This document shows positions 51,801 to 54,719 of a stretch of DNA of 64,000 nucleotides, one piece after another (within the stretch, counting starts at the first letter, position 1; each line of letters begins with the position of its first letter). Position numbers and translations under genes: made by a program. The DNA comes from Rhyacophila brunnea (Eukaryota > Arthropoda > Insecta > Trichoptera > Rhyacophilidae), in the NCBI GenBank assembly GCA_022495005.1, contig JAGYXB010000825.1:6386001-6450000 (forward strand), given 5' to 3'. The notes under the pieces were generated by a model, which saw only the letters and a list, made by a program, of their open reading frames with translations, had not been told where the DNA came from and did not search any database.

Positions 51801-53480
51801 CATTGCAATTTTGCGGGCCGCGATCCTAAGTTGGTGAGACAAGGATCAGAGAACGAGAGGACTGGCGCGCGTGAGGTGCGGAAGAGGTCGCCGATTGGTC
51901 CATCATTGTCGTCCAGAATAATGGGAATTCCTCACATTTCCACATACCCACCCAACCAGCGATACTCTGCACCCGTGTGAACATTTTCAAAGACTCGCTC
52001 GCAACTGACGTATAAATTGTATACTTGACCATTATGATTGTATTCTTACGTTATTTCATTACATTAAACAAGATGACTACATACGAGATGTGGTAATAGA
52101 ACCGCATTACACTGGATGTCATCTTCAATATTTCTTACAAAAGACTGATAATTTAGTTCATTAAGTACTAAAACGTGGAGTTCTGCTGTATTGGACAGCT
52201 GTCAATCGAATAGTATTATATTATTAGACAAAAAATAAGAGTAGATAGAATAGATTATAGGTAAAAAATCTGGCTGGATCATGGTTTAAAAAAATAAGGG
52301 ACTGTTTCTACAGATCTTATGCGTGTCCGGAAACTTGTACGTATGCAGTGCGCCGCATTACCTACACTTCACCGTGAAATTTGTATCGGAAATATATGGC
52401 CGTATATTAAAGACAGTCCAACCTCTTTGGGTAGTATAGTACTGACATAAAATTTATGTCTAAATAAAACACGGTTCTTGTCGGTTTACACTTTACAGAA
52501 AGCCAGCAGCAAACAAATTTTGAAAATAGTCGATATATTGGCTTATTTGTTAGGTTAGGGTTTTCATTCTTGAATTCATGAATTTTGCCAAAATCATCTA
52601 TGAAAATTGAATTAATGTTCAAATTGAAGCTAATAAAATTGGAAACCGTATAGTATACGGTCATCTCTTTCCGAAAGAAAGCTCACGGCGAACTGTGCCA
52701 CCGTGAAATGTTTTAGGTATAATCTACATGTAACCGATCTTATGAAGACTTTTATCCCAGAAGAGGATCGGCAACACAGTGTTTATTAATGGTTAATTAT
52801 ATAATATTTTTTTTTAGTGATTCAAAGTTTACATGGTGAAAATGCATATATAGTTTTAGACTTGAAACGAAACCTAATAACCTATTTATGTAAATAAATT
52901 CACGTGGTATCTAACTACCAAAGTGCTTGCGGATTTTTTCGCTTCTGAGCGGAACATATTTTTTTTTTTTTTTAAGAATTATTAATAACCATGTCCTTGC
53001 TTTTTCGTACAAGGTGGTTGTTAGTAATTTTGAACAATCACAAACACCCAGGCTTTGAGAAAAACACATAAATGTTTTTGTCATGACCGGGAATCGAACC
53101 CAGAACTCTCGGGTGGAAGGCCAGCGCCTTACCCACTGCACCACGAGAGCCGCCTGAGCGGAACATATTATGAGCCTCAACAGTGTTGAGATTAAATTAT
53201 GACCACTTTTCGTAGTAGTCGTTGTTATCCATTTAACCAACTCATTGGGTCATTCCACAGGATCAAACACACCGAAAAACGATACATAGATATAGATATA
53301 AATTCAGCTTGATTAAAGAAAGATTCATTACCTTGTGATAGGATTCCTTTTGCCAGTTTTTGAGTTCTTGTATGACGTTGTTGTATAGGTTATCTTTAAC
53401 TTTAATGTGAAGGTCGCATAATCTTTCTGATTCGACGAGGACTCCTTTCCACGCCGCTTCCATCGTTCCATATTCAGGTC
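3768..53480 (-). CDS. Synd: Syndapin / PACSIN (F-BAR and SH3 protein), eight 3' exons, 5' end missing
   Basis: Spliced minus-strand gene; coding segments are 53332-53480, 38502-38690, 18130-18356, 16377-16497, 9146-9253, 6369-6541, 4945-5216 and 3768-3880. All seven introns are GT-AG and the phases agree, giving about 450 residues and a stop. Residues 1 to about 230 are the F-BAR part, with [42 protein letters not shown] and [15 protein letters not shown] low-complexity Asn/Thr/Ser/Gly linker follows, with an NPF tripeptide at 361-363 and acidic EEEEWDED. The SH3 domain lies at about 394-447 ([21 protein letters not shown]). Family knowledge: syndapins bend membranes through F-BAR dimers and recruit dynamin and N-WASP through SH3; NPF motifs bind EH-domain proteins. 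Identity rests on remembered similarity to Drosophila and vertebrate proteins, whose N-terminus carries another 60-70 residues. The first exon here starts in phase 1, so at least one upstream exon is needed. The two 5'-most introns are about 14.6 and 20.1 kb. Confidence 0.95.
4405..4574. repeat. Fold-back (long hairpin) in the last syndapin intron
   Basis: The arms pair over about 75 bases with few mismatches: the left arm runs from ACAAATGAT to GGTTGTAAC and the right arm from GTTACAACC to ATCATTTGT, with a short spacer. It is intronic. It looks like a fold-back MITE; no target duplication was assigned. Confidence 0.7.
4945..5216 (-). CDS. Synd: Syndapin exon G (NPF linker and start of SH3, residues 324-414)
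   Basis: It begins after TTTTAG by completing the threonine codon. A Thr/Ser/Asn-rich stretch leads to [20 protein letters not shown]. Then [20 protein letters not shown] opens the SH3 domain (ALYDY motif, then ELSF). It ends one base into a glycine codon at a GTGTGT donor. Length is 272 nt (1 + 90 codons + 1). The longest open minus-strand frame across these bases is a different, wrong frame. Confidence 0.93.
5545..5625 (+). mobile_element. tRNA-derived SINE head, degenerate
   Basis: An A-box-like CAGCCTAGTGATTAGAG and a B-box-like GTTTGAATTCC are spaced as in a tRNA promoter, with a run of T about 10 bases later. It does not fold into a clean cloverleaf, so it reads as a SINE relic rather than a tRNA gene. 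Confidence 0.45.
5875..6137. mobile_element. 263-bp MITE with 15-bp perfect terminal inverted repeats
   Basis: Ends are TTACGTGGGCGAAGT and ACTTCGCCCACGTAA. The interior is GC-rich for this window and full of GATGCG/CGCATC-type subterminal repeats. A 90-codon open frame across it is an artefact of the high GC. Superfamily not assigned. It lies in the intron between syndapin exons F and G. Confidence 0.7.
6369..6541 (-). CDS. Synd: Syndapin exon F (low-complexity linker, residues 266-323)
   Basis: Acceptor CATTCAG, then [14 protein letters not shown], a Gly run, Ser/Thr-rich sequence and [13 protein letters not shown]. It ends two bases into a threonine codon at a perfect GTGAGT donor. Composition is Pro, Ala, Thr, Ser and Lys, typical of the disordered linker. 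An open plus-strand frame over the same bases is a shadow. Linkers are often alternatively spliced in this family, so this exon may be optional (inference). Confidence 0.88.
6846..7381. mobile_element. hAT-like MITE, family D copy 1
   Basis: The left end is CAGTAGCTAAGGGTGGAGG and the right end CCTCCACCCTTCGCCACTG, long TIRs that also share the AGTGCACTATTTATGG segment. Flanking 8-mers ATAGATCA and ATAGATGA agree at 7 of 8 positions, as expected for hAT. Related copies lie at 42540-43125 and 46314-46827. No transposase ORF. Confidence 0.7.
7870..8122 (+). mobile_element. TTAGG-bearing MITE family C, copy 1 (partial)
   Basis: Shares CGCCGTGAGCTTTCTTATC, the AGAGATGACCGTATACTAT segment, AAAATTCATGAATTCAAG, a CCTAACCTAACCTAAC run and AATAATCCAGTATATCGGC with copies at 37080, 38905 and 52320. 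This copy lacks the outer right part seen elsewhere. The CCTAA units are the complement of TTAGG. Confidence 0.65.
9146..9253 (-). CDS. Synd: Syndapin exon E (post-F-BAR linker, residues 230-265)
   Basis: A 36-codon exon, phase 0 at both ends. It reads [17 protein letters not shown] then [14 protein letters not shown] and ends GEDLH. I recall near-identical [12 protein letters not shown] and PITLINQRP in the fly protein, so this small exon belongs here although the flanking exons D and F could be joined without it. Acceptor GCCGTAG, donor CAT|GTAATA; the donor is weak. Confidence 0.9.
9717..10386. mobile_element. Composite element: outer TIR element containing a nested MITE
   Basis: The outer arms are imperfect inverted repeats. 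The left arm holds ATTTGAATTGTTTTAAGCGA and TCGCCTCTGTATCTTCAGAC; the right arm holds the complement, with GTCTGAAGATGCTAAAAGGT and TCGCTAAAAAGGATTCAAAT. Between them sits a separate element at 9845-10216. A lone end of the outer family appears near 23810-23885. Confidence 0.55.
9845..10216. mobile_element. MITE family I, copy 1, nested in the larger element
   Basis: Matches the copy at 47432-47797 nearly end to end: shared GCATAATAATGTTGTACAC, a central poly-A tract, AAACGACTTAAT and GTAAAATTTGATTTGTGTGG. The left end GACCGTAGAAAAAG pairs with the complement of the right end. No coding capacity. Confidence 0.65.
11797..12246 (-). pseudogene. Unassigned 149-codon ORF in a GC-rich island inside a syndapin intron
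   Basis: An ATG-started 149-codon minus-strand frame, [20 protein letters not shown] onward, lies in a local GC-rich island within the exon D-E intron, on the same strand as the gene. Third codon positions in the middle (TCC CTG TCG CTC CCG CGC) are GC-rich, like the syndapin exons. An opposing frame at 11894-12148 (including [20 protein letters not shown]) is also protein-like, so the coding strand is undecided. I recognise neither. Options: nested gene, old retrocopy, alternative exon, or fragment of a mobile element. Confidence 0.3.
12326..12472 (-). mobile_element. tRNA-derived SINE, family A, copy
   Basis: On the minus strand a B-box-like GAGTTCGATTCC is followed by TATGTGATCTGCTGAAGCCT and GGGTGTTTCTGTGATTG. 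The same body occurs in the intact copy at 52961-53153 and at 58553. The tRNA head is partly lost. Confidence 0.6.
12535..12745. mobile_element. Possible SINE family C remnant
   Basis: A tRNA-head-like stretch (GACTTGAACACACACTGATC, complement of a B-box region) is followed by AAAGAATGTTGCATTTTAAA and CTTGTCTATTAC. The latter resembles the tail AAGAATCTAACATTCTTAAA seen near 32740, 21150 and 55670. Degenerate. Confidence 0.35.
14216..14571. mobile_element. MITE with CTTTCACA..TGTGAAAG ends
   Basis: The left end CCTTTCACATTATACAGTTT pairs with the right end AAACCGTATAGTGTGAAAG (two mismatches in the core). The inside repeats TTTCACATTA and ACGGTTTTAA at least twice. About 355 bp with no ORF. 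Exact boundaries and TSD unclear. Confidence 0.6.
16377..16497 (-). CDS. Synd: Syndapin exon D (end of F-BAR, residues 190-229)
   Basis: The exon starts with the A that completes the glycine codon left open by exon C. It then reads [20 protein letters not shown] and [15 protein letters not shown]. This is the conserved WW/HGVNMAM segment closing the F-BAR domain. The donor is GAG|GTATGA, phase 0. Length is 121 nt (1 + 40 codons). The acceptor, TTAAAG, has a weak pyrimidine tract. Confidence 0.94.
16733..17518. mobile_element. 786-bp element with long terminal inverted repeats
   Basis: Arms of about 130 bases: the left begins ATGTTACGCCGAATGTGCGA and the right ends GCACATTGGCGTAACAT; both contain AATTCATG repeats and GTGTGAATTCGCC or its complement. 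The interior holds a short TTAGGTTAGG-type run near 16957 and two related blocks around ACACCACCG (about 17240 and 17340). No transposase ORF. It lies in the short intron between exons C and D, about half of that intron. Confidence 0.65.
18130..18356 (-). CDS. Synd: Syndapin exon C (F-BAR, residues 114-189)
   Basis: The acceptor is CTTTCCAG and the exon begins VKKMQERV, which joins exon B to give [12 protein letters not shown], as expected for the family. It continues with a helical stretch including [20 protein letters not shown] and [18 protein letters not shown]. It ends two bases into a glycine codon at a consensus GTGAGT donor (phase 2). Length is 227 nt. Confidence 0.95.
18813..19016. 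mobile_element. Short MITE with CAGTGTCGCCAACC / GATGGCAACACTG ends
   Basis: About 204 bp, ends inverted at CAGTGT-GCCA, with internal ACTATAATTATAGT palindromic motifs repeated (ACTATAATTTT three times). The ends suit a hAT-type element; no clear 8-bp duplication. A similar right end occurs near 6323. Confidence 0.5.
19421..19635 (-). mobile_element. tRNA-derived SINE, family B, copy 1
   Basis: In minus orientation: a tRNA-like head with B-box-like GGATCGAATCCTGG, body including ATATTGTTTTTCAGTTTGTG and TGGCTGACATCCATTTCTCG, and a 3' end GACATGGTCGAAAG followed by A-rich sequence. Copies share this order at 24727 and 32338. An overlapping 75-codon plus frame is spurious. Confidence 0.7.
19640..21040. 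other. Intronic AT-rich sequence, nothing recognised
   Basis: Part of the 20-kb syndapin intron. Stops in all frames and no clear repeat ends, apart from a weak tRNA-head-like stretch near 20700. Confidence 0.4.
21045..21180 (+). mobile_element. SINE family C-like copy
   Basis: B-box-like GTGTTCGAATCGTACTGGG, then a tail GAAGAATGCTACATTCTTAA ATCTTG. The same tail follows the tRNA-like heads near 32655 and resembles 55665. The A-box side is degraded. Confidence 0.5.
21199..21417. repeat. Perfect 74-bp-arm palindrome with TTAGG telomere-like core
   Basis: Left arm 21199-21272 and right arm 21344-21417 are exact reverse complements, from GGTACTGTTCGG to TTATTTGTTAG. The 71-base core contains four consecutive TTAGG units plus variants (TTGGG, TTTGG, TTATG). 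Parts of the arms (AATAATCCAG, ATCGGCTATTTTCAAAA) match the family C elements. Perfect arm identity points to recent formation or gene conversion (inference). Confidence 0.9.
21420..23190. other. Intronic AT-rich sequence, nothing recognised
   Basis: Part of the large intron between exons B and C. No ORF of note. Only short direct repeats, such as ACAGTCATAGACACA twice near 21700-21740. Confidence 0.4.
23193..23245 (-). mobile_element. Truncated SINE family B 3' end
   Basis: A poly-T run followed by TTGACCATGTCCGATCCTGA is the reverse complement of the 3' end shared with copies at 19421, 24727 and 32338. Only the terminal part is present. Confidence 0.5.
24727..24990 (-). mobile_element. tRNA-derived SINE, family B, copy 2
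   Basis: In minus orientation: head GGGCGAGCCGGTTAAGCGTC, B-box CAGGTTCGAATCCTGG, then the shared ACATATTGTTTTTCAATTTG and TGGCTGACATCCATTTCTTG body and a CATGGTCAAAAG end. The T-arm CCCAGG-TTCGAAT-CCTGG is close to a real tRNA, but the rest does not close into an acceptor stem. Confidence 0.7.
25970..26280. repeat. Two related blocks around TAACGGAAAGTAA
   Basis: Block 1 (about 25975-26072) and block 2 (about 26165-26273) share CAGTATTCCT, GAAATATAATC and GGTAACGGAAAGTAA in the same order, with indels. Looks like an old local duplication. Function unknown. Confidence 0.45.
26919..27316. mobile_element. hAT-like MITE family H, copy 1, perfect 8-bp TSD
   Basis: Flanked by identical 8-mers ACGTAGGT (26911-26918 and 27317-27324). 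Ends are CACGGCCCCCACA and GATGCCATG; in copy 2 the corresponding ends are CATGGCCCCCACA and TGTGGGGGCCATG. GC-rich ends surround an AT-rich middle. A 72-codon open frame at the left end is not a gene. Confidence 0.75.
28610..28765. repeat. Dispersed repeat with inverted copy at 32860-33000
   Basis: TATTAAGAATTTT, GGCAGTTCGATTTTCGAA and CAGCCCAAAAACAAAATGG match, in reverse orientation, the sequence around 32860-32995 (CCATTTTGGTTTTGGGGCTG, TTCGAAAATAGAACTGCC, AAAATTCTTAATA). Two copies only; class unknown. Confidence 0.5.
29665..29722. repeat. 29-bp tandem duplication
   Basis: The unit beginning GAGCATGTATTATATTACCT and ending AAGCAT occurs twice in direct succession (29665-29693 and 29694-29722) with one difference. 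Likely a replication-slippage event. Confidence 0.85.
32338..32555 (-). mobile_element. tRNA-derived SINE, family B, copy 3
   Basis: Same order as copy 1 in minus orientation: TATAGCGTCGTGGGTCCTAA in the head (part of the T-arm deleted), ATATTGTTTTTCAATTTGTG, GACACCCATTTCTCG, and the 3' end GACATGGTCGAAAAAA. A plus ORF overlapping it is spurious. Confidence 0.7.
32650..32775 (+). mobile_element. SINE family C, tRNA-derived
   Basis: A-box-like TTAGCTTAGAAGCC and B-box GAGTTCGAGTCCC, spaced about as in tRNA, followed by ATAATAAAGAATCTAACATT and CTTAAAACTTTGTCTACC. The tail recurs near 21150 and 55665. Confidence 0.6.
33010..35840. other. Large intron interior without recognised features
   Basis: AT-rich; several 60-73-codon open stretches on both strands with no family resemblance. 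A slightly GC-richer patch at 34600-34790 (including GGTCGACGACGCCGG) has a 69-codon frame but no recognisable domain. Confidence 0.4.
35851..35907. repeat. Small inverted repeat AGCACACTGC..GCAGTGTGCT
   Basis: Ten-base perfect ends around a 37-base loop rich in GCGCGAAG. Either a tiny fold-back or the remnant of a MITE. Confidence 0.5.
36005..36100 (-). mobile_element. SINE family B fragment
   Basis: Contains AACAGATTTTGTTTTTACGA GAAATGGATGTCG and GATCCCATGAGAATCATATG, matching the interior and 3' portion of the family B copies. Both ends are eroded. Confidence 0.5.
36135..36320. mobile_element. Fragment related to the fold-back at 48348
   Basis: GTTACAATAAGTGCAATGTT, TGCTAAATTTTAGAGCGAG, AGTTTTGACTGTTTAGACGG and TAACTTATTGTAATTG match the interior of 48348-48643, but the GC-rich outer arms are missing. 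Confidence 0.55.
36421..36777 (+). other. Unassigned overlapping ORFs in a GC-richer patch
   Basis: A 118-codon plus frame starting ATG overlaps a 127-codon minus frame (36252-36635). The bases 36470-36700 are GC-richer and CpG-containing relative to the intron around them. Long open frames on both strands of one patch often follow from composition alone. No domain recognised. Possibly an element fragment. Confidence 0.2.
37080..37480 (+). mobile_element. TTAGG-bearing MITE family C, copy 2
   Basis: Fullest plus-strand copy: left CGCCGTGAGCTTTCTTATCG, GATGACCGTATACTATACGG, centre CCTAACGTAACCTAACATAA CAAATAATCC, TATATCGGCTATTTTCAAAA, then GAAGAACCGTGTTTTATTTA and right GTTTCCGGACACGG. The two sub-terminal blocks are imperfect inverted versions of one another. 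Confidence 0.7.
38502..38690 (-). CDS. Synd: Syndapin exon B (F-BAR, residues 51-113)
   Basis: A strong acceptor, a long T-run followed by GCAG, precedes TCA ATG ATC. The exon is 63 full codons, phase 0 at both ends. It reads [20 protein letters not shown], continues through PWCKLL and ends SLSPDQ at a GTACGA donor. KERKEMED and KAQKPW are hallmark syndapin strings. It lies alone between introns of about 14.6 and 20.1 kb. Confidence 0.95.
38905..39190 (+). mobile_element. TTAGG-bearing MITE family C, copy 3
   Basis: Same block order as copy 2 with internal deletions: CGCCGTGAGCGTTCTTATCG, AATTCATGAATTCAAGAATG, CCTAACCTAACC, AATAATCCAGTATATCGGC and CGTTTCCGAACACG. It lies just upstream of syndapin exon B. 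Confidence 0.65.
40039..40741 (+). mobile_element. PIF/Harbinger-like element, 703 bp, with TTA duplication and a 69-codon ORF
   Basis: The terminal inverted repeats are GAGCCCTATGCAGAA and the complement of TTTCTGCATTCCGCTC, flanked by TTA (40036-40038 and 40742-40744), as in PIF/Harbinger. Internally an ATG-started 69-codon frame (40260-40469, [20 protein letters not shown]) follows a TATAAAA-like box near 40225. No DDE transposase domain is visible, so this is a deletion derivative or a MITE. Repeated TTAAG/CATAGAC motifs lie near both ends. Confidence 0.65.
40750..42530. other. Intronic sequence, nothing recognised
   Basis: AT-rich; frames of 62 and 68 codons at 41157-41345 (+) and 41342-41548 (-) match nothing known to me. 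A GC-rich patch at 42230-42500 with many CG dinucleotides is unexplained. Confidence 0.35.
42540..43125. mobile_element. hAT-like MITE, family D copy 2
   Basis: Ends CAGTGACGAAGGGTGGAAGT and CCTCCACCCTCCGCCACTG; ATAAATAGTGCACACTAAA near the left end is mirrored by TAATGTGCACTATTTATG near the right. Flanks CTATAATG and ATAGAATG agree at 6 of 8. The interior contains extra inverted sub-blocks (TTTGGTTTAGGCAGGGTTT), suggesting rearrangement or nesting. Confidence 0.7.
44068..44515. repeat. Repeat family J with a 144-bp tandem duplication
   Basis: The unit starting GACGCTCATTCAA and running to TTTGGGGTATGTATAA occurs at about 44217-44360 and again at 44361-44500, with a handful of substitutions. 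The preceding 140 bases plus one unit recur at 53640-53925. A 69-codon frame at 44068-44277 is partly in the repeat and is not convincing. Confidence 0.75.
44689..45004. mobile_element. Tigger/pogo-like MITE
   Basis: Left end CAGTAGAAACTCGAATATAA and right end TTATATCGAGGTTCTACTG are the typical CAGTAGAACCTCGATATAACG type of Tigger/pogo (Tc1/mariner). 316 bp, no ORF. TA target duplication is not obvious: the flanks read TG and CA, so the TIR may be two bases longer. Confidence 0.7.
45031..45112 (-). mobile_element. tRNA-like sequence, probable SINE or tRNA pseudogene
   Basis: Minus strand: GGGTCCGTAGCTTACTGG (A-box) and TATGTTCGAATTCCG (B-box), with CTCGCCCGCCA between as in tRNA-Gly anticodon arms. 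Acceptor pairing is poor. It directly abuts the Tigger-like element. Confidence 0.5.
45720..46157. mobile_element. piggyBac-like MITE with TTAA duplication
   Basis: TTAA flanks both ends (45716-45719 and 46158-46161). Ends GGGCGGACGTGCTCAGCG and CGCTGAGCATGTACCCCC are inverted, and the arms continue through CAAAGCATGATCCTGGACA, about 70 bases with few mismatches. The TTAA target is typical of piggyBac. No transposase; a 70-codon frame over the left arm is spurious. Confidence 0.75.
46314..46827. mobile_element. hAT-like MITE, family D copy 3
   Basis: Degraded ends (GGAGTGGAGGTAGGGTGTTA left, TTCGCCACTG right) with the shared ATAAATAGTGCACACTAAAC and CAGATGGTGTTGGTTAGTT blocks of copies 1 and 2. 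Target duplication no longer readable. Confidence 0.65.
47432..47797. mobile_element. MITE family I, copy 2
   Basis: Inverted ends GACTATAGAAATGAAAAAGG and CCTTTTTCCTTTCCAGAGTC (complement), core GAAAAAGGGCGTAA. The internal sequence matches 9845-10216 throughout. No ORF. Confidence 0.7.
48348..48643. mobile_element. 296-bp fold-back element with GC-rich arms
   Basis: Ends GCGCATCTATTCTATACACA and TGTATAGAATAGATGCGC, continuing through GACTGCTTTCGGCC and its complement (about 40 bases of arm). Inside, TTATTGTAATTGTTACAATA palindromes occur three times. A partial relative lies at 36135-36320. Confidence 0.75.
48677..49086. mobile_element. hAT-like MITE family H, copy 2
   Basis: Perfect 13-bp inverted ends CATGGCCCCCACA and TGTGGGGGCCATG; flanks GCCCTACG and GCCCAACG agree at 7 of 8. 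Shares GGCTGACAGGGCTCT, GGGGCCCGGGCTCA, AAAAAAGTCGGCTGCGGCG and AGCGATAGGTAGGGGG with copy 1. Confidence 0.75.
50131..50260 (-). mobile_element. SINE family B fragment
   Basis: TTTTTTTGACCATATCTGATCC, AACAGATATTTGTTA and GTCAACGCTTAAGCCGC fit the family B order with a large internal loss. Confidence 0.45.
50584..51084 (+). other. 166-codon ORF of unknown meaning
   Basis: The longest ATG-started frame in the window, in the intron between syndapin exons A and B but on the opposite strand. It begins [20 protein letters not shown], and the middle is hydrophobic ([20 protein letters not shown]). I recognise no family, and there is no clear splice context. It may be a chance frame, part of a decayed element, or a small unrecognised gene. 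Confidence 0.2.
51090..52300. other. Intronic sequence, nothing recognised
   Basis: AT-rich. Short overlapping frames on both strands at 51789-52032 sit in a slightly GC-richer patch. No domain or repeat ends identified. Confidence 0.35.
52318..52735 (-). mobile_element. TTAGG-bearing MITE family C, copy 4
   Basis: Reverse orientation, most complete copy: CGTGTCCGGAAACTTGTACG, GGCCGTATATTAAAGAC, ACACGGTTCTTGTCGG, TGTTAGGTTAGGG, CTTGAATTCATGAATTTTGCC, CCGTATAGTATACGGTCATC, GCTCACGGCGAACTGTGCC. Sub-terminal blocks around CACCGTGAAAT pair as imperfect inverted repeats. Confidence 0.7.
52961..53153 (-). mobile_element. Intact tRNA-derived SINE, family A, with 16-bp TSD
   Basis: Identical 16-mers CTGAGCGGAACATATT flank it (52945-52960 and 53154-53169). 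In minus orientation: GGCTCTCGTGGTGCAGTGGG (A-box), CTGGGTTCGATTCCCGG (B-box), body TATGTGTTTTTCTCAAAGCC and a 3' poly-A of about 14. These are the hallmarks of LINE-mediated insertion. It lies about 180 bases downstream of syndapin exon A, in the antisense of plus, the same sense as the gene. Confidence 0.9.
53332..53480 (-). CDS. Synd: Syndapin exon A (F-BAR, residues 1-50 of the visible part)
   Basis: The exon opens after an acceptor ending AACAG. It starts with the last two bases of a glycine codon (phase 1), so the preceding exon must end in G. It encodes [15 protein letters not shown], continuing to [10 protein letters not shown], the central F-BAR stretch that in relatives follows LIEKG. 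The donor is AAG|GTAATG in phase 0. Length is 149 nt (2 + 49 codons). The next exon lies about 14.6 kb away. Confidence 0.93.
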
Positions 53481-53639
53481 CTGTTGACATTTAACACACA
53501 TTTTATTAATGTTACCCTCAAACATATAATAAACATCAGGATTTGACAACGGTAAACGTAGACAATGATGACCTACAATAATAATTACTATTATTATGAA
53601 CATCCCCAGGGTGAGGGGAATGGGAAAGACCCAGGGAAC

Positions 53640-53925
53640 TCAGAAATAATGGAAACTGAAATACATAACGGGTAAGGAGAAGCAGGCAACCGATCTCGAG
53701 TAAGGAAGAATACGGGATAAATTTAAATACGTCGAATACTGACAACTGCTCTCGGTGTATGCATTGAAGCTCATTTAATATTGGTGTATTACACACACCA
53801 TTGCACGTCTATAATGCGTGGTTCATTTTCGTAGGACACACACGTTCAAAATCCATGCGTCAAAATTTACTGTATTGGTATATAGCCTATCGGAATTCTA
53901 TTTTATTATCTGTTCTGTGGAAAGA
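53640..53925. repeat. Repeat family J, second location
   Basis: GGAAACTGAAATACATAACG, ATACGGGATAAATTTAAA, TTGGTGTATTACACACACCA, CACGTCTATAATGCGTGGTT and CCTATCGGAATTCTAT align with 44080-44515 but with a single copy of the 144-bp unit. It lies upstream of syndapin exon A. Confidence 0.65.
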
Positions 53926-54589
53926 CTTCTAAATATCATAAATATACTGGCTGAACCAACTGGTGATAGCCAGCTGCCTCGCAAGACCTTGCAGATCGCT
54001 TGGCGTCTTAATGAAATAGTAGTAGATTTTAATTAAATTGACATGAGAATAATTTTATTTTTCGTACATTTAGATTATTGCAGTAAAATGATACGTCTTG
54101 CTTATTCAATGGAGCAAGATCCCATTATACTGAACAAATGACTAAAAACTATCCGTCGTAAAAAAGTCTTTTAAGGTAATTACCACTATGTAGGGATGGG
54201 ACCATACTATGCTTTGTTTAGGAGTAAAAATAGTATTTCATTTGAAAATTAGTAAATACTAAATGTATTAGGTACTGAATATAACAACATACATAGAATA
54301 GAACATACTTGATTAATTATTTAACCAACTACCTTGGCGAGGAAATAAAAAATATTATTATTTTTAACAAGTACAATAGGGAAAATAAAATTCTCATCAA
54401 AAGCGTAAGTTGAATTGTCTTTCAGCAATTAATAACTACATAACCTCCAAGAGTATGGCTTCAGACAATCCGGCATGTAACACAGATTATTCCGGTATTG
54501 TTTTAAACATAGTTGACAAGCCTTGAAGAAAGTGACACATATTCTCCTATATTACCAGCGAAAGTCAAAACAATGTTACCACAATCCAT

Positions 54590-54662
54590 CGTGATACAAC
54601 ATCTCACGGTGAACTGTGATACGGCCAACTGCATACGTACAAATTTCCGGACACGGAAAGGT
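54590..54662 (-). mobile_element. TTAGG-bearing MITE family C, terminal fragment
   Basis: ATCTCACGGTGAACTGTGAT and CTGCATACGTACAAATTTCC GGACACGG correspond to the ends of family C with the centre missing. Confidence 0.5.
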
Positions 54663-54719
54663 GGAGGATAGCAGAACCGTCGACAGAACGAAATTCTTTT
54701 GGCTACCAACTTTCATAGA

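Noticed and set aside
52911..53240. 109-codon minus frame
   Set aside because: It is mostly the SINE family A insertion (tRNA head plus poly-A read as lysines).
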